Assembly: GCA_902619835.1 (NCBI GenBank)
Contig: CACNFS010000001.1
Span: 62,001-126,000 of the forward strand
Source of the DNA: an uncultured Pelagibacteraceae bacterium
Lineage (GTDB): Bacteria; Pseudomonadota; Alphaproteobacteria; Pelagibacterales; Pelagibacteraceae
Length of the DNA: 64,000 nt
Reading direction: 5' to 3'
Shown: positions 38,154-48,989 of the stretch, one piece after another
Numbering within the stretch: position 1 is the stretch's first letter
Layout of the letters: every line of letters begins with the position of its first letter
Position numbers and translations under genes: made by a program
The notes under the pieces: model-generated
The model's database searches: none
What the model was told of the DNA's origin: nothing
What the model saw: the letters and a program-made list of their open reading frames with translations, nothing else

Positions 38154-38711
38154 ATGAGAATTATTAGTGGAAAATTCAAAGGAAAGAATATTGAATTTAT
38201 AAAGTCTTCAATTACTAGGCCTTTAAAGGATGCGGTGAAGGAAAATATTTTTAATAAGTTAATACATTCTAATAATTTTAAAGTTCAGCTTGGCCTTGCA
38301 AACATCCTTGACTTATACTCAGGAGTCGGTTCTTTTGGCCTTGAATGCATCTCTCGAGGAGCTAGAAAAGTTACTTTTTTAGAAAGAGATAAAAATGCTC
38401 AAGATATTTTAAAAAGAAATCTAATTAAATTATCTATAATTAATCAGGCTAAAATTATTACAAACATTAAATATTTATTCAAGAATGATTTAAATGAAAA
38501 ATATCATATCTTTTTTTTAGATCCCCCCTTTTTAGACAATTTATTTGTAGAAAATTTAAAGCTTATCAAAGATAAAAAAATTTTTTATCAGGATCATATT
38601 GTAATAATTCATAGAGAGAAAAACTCTAAAGATGAATTAAATAAATTTTTGAAAATTGTTGAGGAAAAGAATTACGGCCGTTCAAAAATAATTTTCGCTA
38701 CTTTTAACTGA
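38154..38711 (+). CDS. rsmD: 16S rRNA m2G966 methyltransferase
   Basis: Methylates N2 of G966 in 16S rRNA. N-terminal MRIISGKFKGKNIEF and RPLKDAVKENIFN, AdoMet motif DLYSGVGSFGLECISRGA and catalytic FLDPPF. 185 residues. Starts on the base after the purD stop and overlaps the convergent pgi by 8 bp. Confidence 0.94.
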   Translation: MRIISGKFKGKNIEFIKSSITRPLKDAVKENIFNKLIHSNNFKVQLGLANILDLYSGVGSFGLECISRGARKVTFLERDKNAQDILKRNLIKLSIINQAKIITNIKYLFKNDLNEKYHIFFLDPPFLDNLFVENLKLIKDKKIFYQDHIVIIHREKNSKDELNKFLKIVEEKNYGRSKIIFATFN

Positions 38712-39918
38712 GTATTTTTTTTGTCGAAATCTTCACCTGTTCTACTGCTGGTTGATTGAACGGGTTTATATCAATCAGCCTTCCAACAAAGATTGTTTCT
38801 AATATAAAATAAGAAAATAGTTCACCTAATGTTTCCTCGTTTAATTCTTTAAGAATTATCTCTCTATAAGGAATTTTATTTTTTTTGAAAATTTGAGTAA
38901 TTGCTTTTTTTTGGGCAATTTTAATTTGATGAATGCTTTTGTTATTTAGAAACTTCATTTGATTAGAGATTTTATTAATTTTAATTTTTGTCTTTACTTT
39001 TTCTTTTGAACTAAAAATGTGAAATAATTTATCTTTTGGTCCATCCAAATAAAGCTGTAAGAGACTATGATGATCTTTCGGAGCATTAGAAATTATAGGT
39101 AAAAAACCGTGCCTTTTTTTACCAAGACTCTCGGCTATTAACTGCTGACACCAATAAAGAAATTTTTCAAGTTCAGGAGCGTAATTTAGAAAAATTAGAT
39201 TTTTATATTTTCTGTATTTTAATAAATTAGCCAACTTTAATGCGCTTTCTTTTAAAAAGTTTTTTGCTTTTCCATCAAGATATTTTTTAGTATTGAGTCT
39301 CAATTTTTTTATATTTACTCCCATTAAAAAGGCTGGAACAATTCCTACCTCAGAAAGCACAGAATATCGACCACCTATGTTTTTATTATGCTCAATGTAA
39401 AATAAGTTATATTTTTTCACTAAGGAATATAAAAAGTTATTTTTTTTTTCAGAAATAATAATTATATTCTTTGAGTTCTTTTTAATTATTTTTAGAAAAA
39501 TTAGATTAGAGATTGTCTCTATAGTATTACCTGATTTCGATATAATTAAAAAAAGAGTCGCTTTTGATTTAATTTTTTTTTTCGCATTATAAATTTTATA
39601 ATCATTTAAATCATCAAAAAATAAAAATTCTTTTTTAATTTTATTTAAAAGAAATTCATAAATAGTTTCAGCTCCTAGAATTGATCCACCCATGCCAATT
39701 ACGATTATTTTTTTATAATTCTTGAACCTACTTAGTTCTGAGAAATTAAAATTAAATTTGTAATTCTTATTTAGGACATTTAAAATATTATCTATTTTAG
39801 ATATATCCTTAGATATTAGACTAATTAATTTATCAAATTTCTTATTAAAGTTTTTTTGAGTGCGTTTATCAAGATATTTAGACTGGATAGAGTTTTTAAA
39901 ATAAAAATTATTTCTCAT
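38704..39918 (-). CDS. pgi: glucose-6-phosphate isomerase, short form
   Basis: Interconverts glucose-6-P and fructose-6-P. Signature NIGGRYSVLSEVG, sugar-phosphate loop GMGGSILGAE, ISKSGNTIET, and the C-terminal NPFNQPAVEQVK with the catalytic Lys. At 404 residues it is about 150 shorter than E. coli-type Pgi, but both ends and all signatures are present, so it is a compact family member, not a fragment. Very rich in Lys, Asn and Ile. Shares a base with the lipoprotein gene upstream. Confidence 0.9.
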   Translation of the reverse strand: MRNNFYFKNSIQSKYLDKRTQKNFNKKFDKLISLISKDISKIDNILNVLNKNYKFNFNFSELSRFKNYKKIIVIGMGGSILGAETIYEFLLNKIKKEFLFFDDLNDYKIYNAKKKIKSKATLFLIISKSGNTIETISNLIFLKIIKKNSKNIIIISEKKNNFLYSLVKKYNLFYIEHNKNIGGRYSVLSEVGIVPAFLMGVNIKKLRLNTKKYLDGKAKNFLKESALKLANLLKYRKYKNLIFLNYAPELEKFLYWCQQLIAESLGKKRHGFLPIISNAPKDHHSLLQLYLDGPKDKLFHIFSSKEKVKTKIKINKISNQMKFLNNKSIHQIKIAQKKAITQIFKKNKIPYREIILKELNEETLGELFSYFILETIFVGRLIDINPFNQPAVEQVKISTKKILS

Positions 39919-40226
39919 TATTTACGTATTTTTTCTAAAATCGACTCCTCTGCTGATGATTTTTTTTTATTAGTGTCGACTTCTTCTCTAGGAAAATTCA
40001 GAATTTCTTGAATTTTTTTTTCATCTTTTTCATTAGCTCCAGCTTTAGTCCCTGGCTCAGGAAGTTTATTAAAGTCTGGTGGTAAGACTAAAGGTTTTCT
40101 CTTTTGAATTAAAAATTCATCTGTAGTGGTAATTTTTTCATTTCTCAAAACTTTGCCAGCATCTTTAAAACTTTGGCAAGATGTAAAGATTAAAGTAAAA
40201 AAAAGAAACAAAATAGTTCTACTCAT
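39918..40226 (-). CDS. small lipoprotein, BamF/DUF3035-like
   Basis: 102 residues: lipoprotein signal with lipobox FTSC (Cys17), then KRKPLVLPPDFNKLPEPG, the Pro-rich core of alphaproteobacterial DUF3035 proteins, and a charged tail. In Caulobacter a protein of this family (BamF) is part of the outer-membrane beta-barrel assembly machine. It overlaps lspA, whose signal peptidase would process it. Confidence 0.78.
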   Translation of the reverse strand: MSRTILFLFFTLIFTSCQSFKDAGKVLRNEKITTTDEFLIQKRKPLVLPPDFNKLPEPGTKAGANEKDEKKIQEILNFPREEVDTNKKKSSAEESILEKIRK

Positions 40227-40719
40227 TTTTAGTAAAAAAACCTTTCAAAATATAAATTAATATTCCGATTGTTATAAAAATATCTGCTACATTAAAGGTA
40301 AACCAATGAAAATTGCCATAGTGTAAATCTATAAAATCTGGAACACCTTTAAATACTATTCTATCATAAAAATTTCCTATTGCTCCACCAATAATTACAG
40401 AAAAAATAATTTTATCTGAGGTTTCTGACTTTAAACCAATATAAATCAAAAAACCAATTACTGCAGCTATCATCAATGAAGTGACGTTATAAGCTAAATT
40501 GTTTGATGTCGTGAGTAAACCAAATCCTATTCCTGTATTCCAAACTAAATCTAGATTGAGAAAATCATTAAGATAATAAGTATTGTCTGTAAAATTATCT
40601 AAAATTAAAACTTTTGTCAGTCTATCTAGAGAGAATAAAAAAAATATAAATATTATTAAATAAAAATTTTCTTTTTTGAGATAAATTTTTTTATTTTCAG
40701 AAAATTTTAAATTTATCAT
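40219..40719 (-). CDS. lspA: lipoprotein signal peptidase (signal peptidase II)
   Basis: Aspartic membrane protease that cleaves prolipoproteins. Four membrane helices in 166 residues; the catalytic Asp pair is in GGAIGNFYDRI and FNVADIFITIG. DLVWNTGIGFGLL is the family's first conserved box. Lies between ileS (5 bp upstream) and the lipoprotein gene it overlaps by 8 bp, the common ileS-lspA order. Confidence 0.96.
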   Translation of the reverse strand: MINLKFSENKKIYLKKENFYLIIFIFFLFSLDRLTKVLILDNFTDNTYYLNDFLNLDLVWNTGIGFGLLTTSNNLAYNVTSLMIAAVIGFLIYIGLKSETSDKIIFSVIIGGAIGNFYDRIVFKGVPDFIDLHYGNFHWFTFNVADIFITIGILIYILKGFFTKNE

Positions 40720-40724
40720 TATTT

Positions 40725-43448
40725 TTAAACTTCAGAACATCTTTTACAATCGATTTCTAATATTTTCCAACATCGAGGGCATTTTTTTCCTGAAGCCTTT
40801 TTTACCTGGATTTTTAGTTCGGCTCCGTTGGATGACTTACTTTTAGTTGCTTTAGAAGTGATAAAGTACTCTGCAAGATTCAAGCCCTCTAAGATTTTAA
40901 AATTACTTGCATTTACTGTTATTGATAGATCTGCCTCTAAGCTTGAACCAATCGTTTTGTTTGCTCTTTTTTCCTCAATAGCTATGTTTACCTCTTGCTT
41001 AATTCTATAAAGTTTTTTCCATTTGTCATTAAGCTCGTTATTTTTCCAATTTTTAGGAATTGACGGAAATTGATGCTCATGAATGCTTTCTTCAGATTTA
41101 TCAATTAAGCTATGAATTTCATCTGTAGTAAAAACTAAAATTGGTGCGAACCATTTTAACAAACAATCTAAAATTATATTTAAAACTATAATACAATTTT
41201 TTCGTTTTTTTGAGTTAAGACTATCGCAATATAAAACATCTTTTCTAATATCAAAATAAAACGATGATAATTCTAAAGTGCAAAAATTTAGTAGCTCTTT
41301 GTACAATTTATGAAAATTATAATTTTTCAAATTTTCTTTTAACGATCGATCTATTAAGAATAGTTTATGGAGGATATACTGTTCGAGTTCATCAAAATTT
41401 TTAAAATCAACTTTCTCTAAATTTTGTTTTTCATGTCTATCCTTTAAATTGCCTAAAAGATATCTGAATGTATTTCTTATTTTTCGATATGACTCTGCGT
41501 GTTGTGATAGGATAGTTTTATCTATCCTGATGTCTTCTGAATAATCAGATGCAGCAACCCATGCTCTTAAAATGTCTGCACCGTAGTTTTTAAGAATGTC
41601 ATCTGGAGAAATAACATTCCCTAAGGATTTTGACATTTTGACTCCTTTACCGTCTACAACAAATCCATGAGACAAAATACTTTCAAAAGGTGCTTTTCCT
41701 CTTGTTCCGCATGATTCCAAAAGTGAAGAATGAAACCAACCTCTATGCTGATCGGAACCTTCTAGATACATATCTGCTGGCCATTTTAAATCTTTTCTTT
41801 TCTCTAGTACAAAACTGTGTGTTGAGCCACTATCGAACCATACTTCAACAATATCATTAAGTTTTTCATAATCTTTGGCATCATAGTCATCACCTAAAAA
41901 AATTTTTGCATCATCTGCAAACCAACAATCAGAGCCTTGTTTCTCATAAAGTGAGGCAATTCTATCTATAATTTTTTGATCCCTTAATGGCTCTTTTGAT
42001 TTTTTATTAATAAAAATTGGCAGTGGCACTCCCCAAACTCGTTGTCTTGATACACACCAATCAGGTCTTCCTTCAATCATTGACAGAAGTCTGTCCTTAC
42101 CTTTATTTGGGTAAAAAATGGTTTCATTTATTGCTTTTACTGCTTTATCTCTCAATTTATTTTTTTGCATAGATATAAACCATTGAGGTGTTGCTCTGTA
42201 AATTAATGGAGCCTTAGATCTCCATGAATGAGGATAACTATGATTAAGTTTATCATTTTTGAGTAATTGTTTTTGCTCTTTTAATTTATCTATGACAATT
42301 GGGTCGGCCTTAAATACATGTGTATTAGTAAAAAAAGGCACTTCTTTAGTATAAACACCTGAATTATCAACCGTATAAAGCGATGGTATATTATTTTTAA
42401 GACACAAATTAAAATCATCTGGACCGTGGCTTGGAGCACAATGAACAATCCCCGTTCCCTGCTCTAAATTAACAAATTGAGCATCTAGCATCGGTACATC
42501 ATAGTCAAAATCTAGTTTGAGAAATGGATGACTGCATATTGTTTCCTTAAATTCAGAACCCTTAAAAATTTTTATTTTTTTATAGTTTTTAATTTCACAC
42601 TCTTTAGTAATCGACTCAATTAAATTTTTTGCAACCACTATTCTCTTGTTTTTAAAATGCTCAAGCTGGTCAATTTCCAAAACTGCATATTCAATATTGC
42701 TGTTAAAAGCTAATGCTTTATTAGCTGGTATAGTCCAGGGTGTAGTGGTCCAAATTATAATACTTGTGTCTTTTAAAAATTCCTTATTAGTTTTCTTAAC
42801 TTTAAATGCAACATAAATTGTATTTGAGGTATGATCTAAATATTCTACTTCTGCATCAGCTAAAGCAGTTTTTTCAACCGTTGACCAAAGAACTGGTTTA
42901 AATCCTTGATATAAACTTCCATCTAATAGAAATTTGCCTAACTCTCTTACAATTTGAGCTTCTGCCTCGTAACTCATCGTTGAATAATAATTTTCAAAAT
43001 CTCCAACAACTCCTAATCGCTTAAACTCTTTGATATGAATATCAATCCAACTTTTTGCAAATTCCCTGCATTCTTGTCTAAAGTCTTTAATTGGTACTTC
43101 ATCTTTATTCTTTTTCTTTTTTTTGTATTGTTCTTCTATCTTCCATTCTATTGGTAGACCATGACAATCCCAGCCTGGAACGTAAACTGAGTCTTTTCCA
43201 CTCATCTGGTGAAAACGAATAATCATATCTTTTAAAATTTTATTTAACGCAGTGCCCATATGTATATGACCATTCGCATAGGGCGGGCCATCATGAAGAA
43301 TAAATTTCTTTTTTCCATTAGACTTTTTTCTAAGCTTTTCAAAGATTTTATTTTTTTCCCATTTCTTCAAAATTTCAGGCTCTTTGAGCGGTAAACTGGC
43401 TTTCATCGAAAAAGCCGTCTTGGGAAGTTGCAAGGTATCTTTTGACAT
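40725..43448 (-). CDS. ileS: isoleucyl-tRNA synthetase
   Basis: Class I synthetase, 907 residues. HIGH motif in YANGHIHMGTALN, KMSKS motif in GVKMSKSLGN, editing domain with TTTPWTIPANKAL, and a C-terminal zinc site CPRCWKILEIDCKRC. Eukaryote-like Lys-rich insertion after EWKIEEQYKKK is short. Shares a base with ribF. Confidence 0.98.
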   Translation of the reverse strand: MSKDTLQLPKTAFSMKASLPLKEPEILKKWEKNKIFEKLRKKSNGKKKFILHDGPPYANGHIHMGTALNKILKDMIIRFHQMSGKDSVYVPGWDCHGLPIEWKIEEQYKKKKKNKDEVPIKDFRQECREFAKSWIDIHIKEFKRLGVVGDFENYYSTMSYEAEAQIVRELGKFLLDGSLYQGFKPVLWSTVEKTALADAEVEYLDHTSNTIYVAFKVKKTNKEFLKDTSIIIWTTTPWTIPANKALAFNSNIEYAVLEIDQLEHFKNKRIVVAKNLIESITKECEIKNYKKIKIFKGSEFKETICSHPFLKLDFDYDVPMLDAQFVNLEQGTGIVHCAPSHGPDDFNLCLKNNIPSLYTVDNSGVYTKEVPFFTNTHVFKADPIVIDKLKEQKQLLKNDKLNHSYPHSWRSKAPLIYRATPQWFISMQKNKLRDKAVKAINETIFYPNKGKDRLLSMIEGRPDWCVSRQRVWGVPLPIFINKKSKEPLRDQKIIDRIASLYEKQGSDCWFADDAKIFLGDDYDAKDYEKLNDIVEVWFDSGSTHSFVLEKRKDLKWPADMYLEGSDQHRGWFHSSLLESCGTRGKAPFESILSHGFVVDGKGVKMSKSLGNVISPDDILKNYGADILRAWVAASDYSEDIRIDKTILSQHAESYRKIRNTFRYLLGNLKDRHEKQNLEKVDFKNFDELEQYILHKLFLIDRSLKENLKNYNFHKLYKELLNFCTLELSSFYFDIRKDVLYCDSLNSKKRKNCIIVLNIILDCLLKWFAPILVFTTDEIHSLIDKSEESIHEHQFPSIPKNWKNNELNDKWKKLYRIKQEVNIAIEEKRANKTIGSSLEADLSITVNASNFKILEGLNLAEYFITSKATKSKSSNGAELKIQVKKASGKKCPRCWKILEIDCKRCSEV

Positions 43449-44356
43449 TATTTTTTTGCCTCTTTTATATCAAGTTTGATTTGTTCTTTTAAATGTTTCA
43501 AATTCTTAAATTTTTTCTCTGGTCTTATAAATTTTTTAAAGTAAATACTAATTACTTTATTATATAAGTTTTTATTAATTCCAAAGATATTTGTTTCTAA
43601 TAACAAATTTTTTCCTTTGAATGTTGGCCTATAACCTATATTTGCAATGCCGTTTTTATAAAAATTCTTACTTTTAACTTTAACAGCGTAAACTCCAAGC
43701 TTAGGTACAACATAATCATTCAATTTTAAATTACATGTTGGAAAACCAATTTTACGCCCTCTATTTTGTCCTTTTATCACTTTGCCATTAATACTCCAAT
43801 CACGTTTTAATAGTTTATTTACTTCTTCTATTTTGCCTAATCTTATTTTCTTTCTTAAAAATGTGGATGATATTATTTTATTACGTTTTTTGTAAGGCTT
43901 AGTAACAATATTTTTAAAATTATATTTTTTCTCAAATTTTTTAAGTGTTTTTATATTTCCTTGTCTATTGAAACCAAACTTAAAATTTTTGCTTACATAC
44001 AAATATTTACATTTTGTTTTTTTGGAAATTATTCTTTTTATAAACTCTTCTGCTGATTGGATTGAGAAATTAGTATTAAATTTAATTATAATTAAAAAAT
44101 CTAATTTAAATTTTTTTAATTGAGTTTTTTTTTGTTCTAAGGAATTAATTCTATGATTCTTGATTTTTTTATTAAAAAACATTACTGGTACAGGTTCAAA
44201 AGTCATAACACCAAAAGGAATCTTGTTTTTTTTAGCTCTTTGTTTTGCCTCTTGGATAACTTTTTGATGACCTAAATGTAGTCCATCAAAATTTCCTATA
44301 GCTATGGCACCATTACAATGTTTTTTAGCTAAATTTGGAGTATTGTAAATTTTCAT
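43448..44356 (-). CDS. ribF: riboflavin kinase / FMN adenylyltransferase
   Basis: Bifunctional enzyme making FMN and then FAD. N-terminal nucleotidyltransferase with AIGNFDGLHLGHQKVI and SSTFLRKKI; C-terminal flavokinase with GKVIKGQNRGRKIGFPTCNL and GVYAVKVK. 302 residues. Part of the HAD-ribF-ileS-lspA run. Confidence 0.95.
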   Translation of the reverse strand: MKIYNTPNLAKKHCNGAIAIGNFDGLHLGHQKVIQEAKQRAKKNKIPFGVMTFEPVPVMFFNKKIKNHRINSLEQKKTQLKKFKLDFLIIIKFNTNFSIQSAEEFIKRIISKKTKCKYLYVSKNFKFGFNRQGNIKTLKKFEKKYNFKNIVTKPYKKRNKIISSTFLRKKIRLGKIEEVNKLLKRDWSINGKVIKGQNRGRKIGFPTCNLKLNDYVVPKLGVYAVKVKSKNFYKNGIANIGYRPTFKGKNLLLETNIFGINKNLYNKVISIYFKKFIRPEKKFKNLKHLKEQIKLDIKEAKK

Positions 44357-44357
44357 T

Positions 44358-45164
44358 TTACCATTTTAATTCTTTTTGAAAAAAATTTGCCTTAACATCA
44401 TATTTTTCTAAAAGTTTGTTAAATTCTGAAAAGTTATTAAATTCTTTCCTGTGCACACCTTCAGATATAAATATACAATCTATTTTTAAATTATTTGCTC
44501 CTTTAATGTCTGTTCTTAAATTATCACCAATAGCTAAAGCTTTTTCGTTGGAACCAATACACATATCATAAACTTCTCTATATGGTTTACCAAAATAAAC
44601 AACTTCTCCTCCAAGATCCTCAAAAACTTTCGCTACCGAACCGGCACATAATTCTTCAACCTTGCCCCTATGAACTATTAAATCTGGATTGGTGCAAATT
44701 AATTTTTTTGAAACATGTTTCAATAAAAAATCTTTATAATAATCCAAATCATTATCATAATCATCAAATAATCCAGTACATAAAATAAAATCACAGCTCT
44801 GAAGACTCGTTCTATAATCTTTTACTTTTTCAAATACAGAGGTATCTCTTGCTGGTCCAAGATGATAAAATTTTTTTCCGAATTTTTTTTGGTTTATTGC
44901 ATGCATAGCAGCTTCGCCTGAGGTCATCACATTTTCTAGATATTTTTTGTCCATTTTCATTTTCACCAAAAAATTAATTACTTTAGAACTGGGTCTAGGG
45001 GCATTAGATAAAAAAACTATTTTTTTTGAATTTTTTTTCAGTTTGTCCACTGCTTCTAAAGCGCTAGGATTAAGAGTAACTCCATTATGCATTACTCCCC
45101 ATAAGTCTATAATAAACGTATCATAGTTTTGGAATATATCTGCGAGGTGGTTTAGTTCTTTCAA
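44358..45164 (-). CDS. HAD-superfamily class IIA hydrolase (TIGR01459 type)
   Basis: 268 residues. Nucleophile Asp in FIIDLWGVMHNG, SNAPRPSS (motif II), VVYFGKPYREVYD (motif III Lys) and AIGDNLRTDIKGANN (motif IV). The order matches the alphaproteobacterial TIGR01459 group, related to NagD-like phosphatases; substrate unknown. Typically found next to ribF and ileS, as here. Divergent from groES across 133 bp. Confidence 0.85.
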   Translation of the reverse strand: MKELNHLADIFQNYDTFIIDLWGVMHNGVTLNPSALEAVDKLKKNSKKIVFLSNAPRPSSKVINFLVKMKMDKKYLENVMTSGEAAMHAINQKKFGKKFYHLGPARDTSVFEKVKDYRTSLQSCDFILCTGLFDDYDNDLDYYKDFLLKHVSKKLICTNPDLIVHRGKVEELCAGSVAKVFEDLGGEVVYFGKPYREVYDMCIGSNEKALAIGDNLRTDIKGANNLKIDCIFISEGVHRKEFNNFSEFNKLLEKYDVKANFFQKELKW

Positions 45165-45234
45165 TTTGCTCTTCTTTCTCTCCTTTTAATACCTATTAAT
45201 ATAGTATTTAATGGTTTTTTAATGATTTTTGCCT

Positions 45235-45262
45235 CTTGAAATATGATTAAAACATACCATAT
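45235..45262 (+). promoter_or_regulatory. sigma-32-type heat-shock promoter of groESL
   Basis: CTTGAAA at 45235-45241, 13 bp spacer, then TACCATAT at 45255-45262, against the sigma-32 consensus CTTGAAA / CCCCATNT. Transcription would start near 45269, about 29 nt ahead of groES. I found no CIRCE element (inverted TTAGCACTC) in the region, which argues for RpoH rather than HrcA control. Confidence 0.7.
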
Positions 45263-45297
45263 CAACACTAAGTAAAAATTTATAGGAGAAAATACAT

Positions 45298-45594
45298 ATG
45301 AAATTTAGACCTCTGCACGATCGTGTGCTTATCAAAGTGCTAGACAGTGAGGAAAAAACTGCTGGTGGAATTATCATACCAGACACTGCTAAAGAAAAAC
45401 CTCAAGAAGGCGAAGTAGTAGCTGTGGGACCAGGTGCCAAAAACGAAGATGGTAAAGTTTCTGCAATGGACGTAAAGGTTGGAGATATAGTTCTTTTTGG
45501 AAAATGGTCTGGAACTGAAGTTAAAATTGACGGTAAAGAATACAGCATTATGAAAGAGTCAGACATAATGGGAATTTCAAAAAGTAAAAAATAA
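45298..45594 (+). CDS. groES: co-chaperonin GroES
   Basis: Seven-fold lid of the GroEL chaperonin. [15 protein letters not shown] start, mobile loop [19 protein letters not shown] and C-terminal KESDIMGI. 98 residues. Preceded by AGGAG; groEL follows after 18 bp with its own TAGGAG site. Confidence 0.98.
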   Translation: MKFRPLHDRVLIKVLDSEEKTAGGIIIPDTAKEKPQEGEVVAVGPGAKNEDGKVSAMDVKVGDIVLFGKWSGTEVKIDGKEYSIMKESDIMGISKSKK

Positions 45595-45603
45595 CTTTTA
45601 TAG

Positions 45604-47271
<1,668 letters not shown>

Positions 47272-47277
47272 TTTCAC

Positions 47278-47955
47278 CTACCCAAAAGATTTTAAAAAAG
47301 GCTGCAATTTTGTAGCCTTTTTTTTTGCAATAAATAAACACGCATTTGAACTTAGTATCAAACCATCCTTAAGAACTCTTAAATTATTATCAGCCAAAGT
47401 TTTGCCTGTAGAAGTTATATCTGAAATGATTTCAGAAGAGCCTATAAATGGATAAGTTTCAGTAGCACCAAGACTAGGAATTAATTTATATTGGGTTACT
47501 CCTTTAGAAATCAAAAAATCATTAGTAAGGTTAGGATATTTAGTAGCCACTCTTAGTCTGGTATTTCTTTTGGATCTTATATCAAATGATACCTCTTCAA
47601 GATCAGCAATAGTCTGAACATCTATCCAATCATTAGGCACTGCGATAACTAGGTTGGCATTACCAAAATCAAGTTTTTTCTGAATATTTATTTTTCTCTG
47701 TAAATTTTTATCAGACTCTTTTAAGAGATCTAATCCAGATATACCTAAGTCTAAAGTGCCGTCTCCTAATCTTTGAATAATTTCTTTGGCGTGAAGAAAA
47801 ATAATTTTGATCTTGGATTCATTTTCAATAGTCCCAAAATAATTTCTTTCTTTTTCACTTTGCAGAATCTTATGTCCTGTATCATTAAAAAATGATATTG
47901 CTTTATCTTTCAATCGTCCTTTACTTGGAATACCTATTGTAATTAAGTCTTTCAT
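47278..47955 (-). CDS. hisG: ATP phosphoribosyltransferase, short form
   Basis: First enzyme of histidine synthesis. 225 residues, the short HisG that lacks the C-terminal regulatory domain and needs HisZ. Start MKDLITIGIPSKGRLKDKA, GISGLDLLKES and the PRPP-binding EVSFDIRSKRNTRLRVA, then GATETYPFIG. Overlaps hisZ by 4 bp. Its last 15 codons contain the groEL terminator. Confidence 0.94.
   Translation of the reverse strand: MKDLITIGIPSKGRLKDKAISFFNDTGHKILQSEKERNYFGTIENESKIKIIFLHAKEIIQRLGDGTLDLGISGLDLLKESDKNLQRKINIQKKLDFGNANLVIAVPNDWIDVQTIADLEEVSFDIRSKRNTRLRVATKYPNLTNDFLISKGVTQYKLIPSLGATETYPFIGSSEIISDITSTGKTLADNNLRVLKDGLILSSNACLFIAKKKATKLQPFLKSFG
47291..47326. terminator. Rho-independent terminator of groESL, inside the 3' end of hisG
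   Basis: Stem GGCTGC (47300-47305) / GTAGCC (47312-47317) with loop AATTTT, preceded by six A and followed by nine T. It works on the plus strand for groEL. The same bases encode the last residues of HisG on the minus strand, where an A/T-flanked stem could also act for hisG, though it lies before the hisG stop. Confidence 0.85.
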
Positions 47956-48989
47956 ATATTTTTTAAATTGATTGCAGCTCCAACAGCCGGGGTATTCTTT
48001 TTAGCTCCTAAACTTTTAAGTAAATCATCATAACGACCTCCTCTAGCAATTTCTTCTTTATCTGATAATACTTCAAACACAATTCCAGTATAATATTCTA
48101 CATCTCTTCCAAAATTAGCAATGAATATTATATCTTGATTAAGTTTTTTTAAATTTAAAATGGATTTAAATTCTTTGAATACATTTTTTTTGAGATTATT
48201 TTTTTTAGCAAAATCTAACAATCTTTTGTCAAGTTCTGAAAGTTTACAGTTTATTTTTAAAAAGGATTTAATAATTTTAACAATTTTCTTCCCATCGGCA
48301 AAAGATCTTGGATCTTGGATCTTTTTATCAAATCTTTTTAATATTTCTGAAACTGATCTGCCAGCTATTATTTCATTTTGATTTTTTTTTTTCATTTCAT
48401 AAAATCTTTTTTTATCAGCATCAAAAGTTATTGCGTCAATATCGGTATTTTTTTCCAATCTTTTCAAAAGCTCCTCGAAATAACTTGGTCTCCAAAAATG
48501 TCTAATAAGTCTTAATTTCCATCTTTCAGGCATATCCAAAGCATTAACTAAACTTTTAAATAAACCAATATCACTAACCTTGATTAAAATTTTTTTTCTT
48601 TTTATCTTCTTTGCTGAACTTAAAATTGTACTTATTACTTTAAAATCATCCTGAATTTGATTTTTTGAACCCAGAATTTCAATCCCCAATTGGTCATAGA
48701 TAACATTTGTGCCTTTATTGCCTGATCTTCTATATGCTTGTCCAGTATAATAAATTTTTGAGGCAGATTTTTTTTGTAAGAAACTTATACATGAAGCTAC
48801 AGTTAAATCTGGTCTTAAACACATTGTTTTTCCATCTTCTCCGTCAAAAGTAAGCATTGAACTTCTAAACTTTTCTCCTGATCTCTCAATAATATAATCT
48901 GAGTCTAAAAGCGTATCGGGTTCCGATAAAACAAAACCATTACTTTTAAAATTTTTTATTATAGTTTCAGATAATTTTTTTGATTTCAT
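47952..48989 (-). CDS. hisZ: ATP phosphoribosyltransferase regulatory subunit
   Basis: HisRS paralogue without tRNA-charging activity that activates short HisG. 345 residues; class II synthetase-like fold with RPDLTVASCISFL, YYTGQAYRR, GRDVEYYTGIVFEV and a C-terminal ARGGRYDDLLKSLG. No anticodon-binding domain. It overlaps hisS by 23 bp, so true HisRS, regulator and HisG are in one operon. Confidence 0.92.
   Translation of the reverse strand: MKSKKLSETIIKNFKSNGFVLSEPDTLLDSDYIIERSGEKFRSSMLTFDGEDGKTMCLRPDLTVASCISFLQKKSASKIYYTGQAYRRSGNKGTNVIYDQLGIEILGSKNQIQDDFKVISTILSSAKKIKRKKILIKVSDIGLFKSLVNALDMPERWKLRLIRHFWRPSYFEELLKRLEKNTDIDAITFDADKKRFYEMKKKNQNEIIAGRSVSEILKRFDKKIQDPRSFADGKKIVKIIKSFLKINCKLSELDKRLLDFAKKNNLKKNVFKEFKSILNLKKLNQDIIFIANFGRDVEYYTGIVFEVLSDKEEIARGGRYDDLLKSLGAKKNTPAVGAAINLKNI

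Noticed and set aside
38704-39918. Idea that pgi is broken because it is about 150 residues short
   Set aside because: The GGRYSVLSEVG signature and the C-terminal catalytic QPAVEQVK are both present; compact Pgi proteins exist.
45165-45297. CIRCE/HrcA operator ahead of groES
   Set aside because: No TTAGCACTC inverted repeat is found; a sigma-32-type promoter explains the region better.
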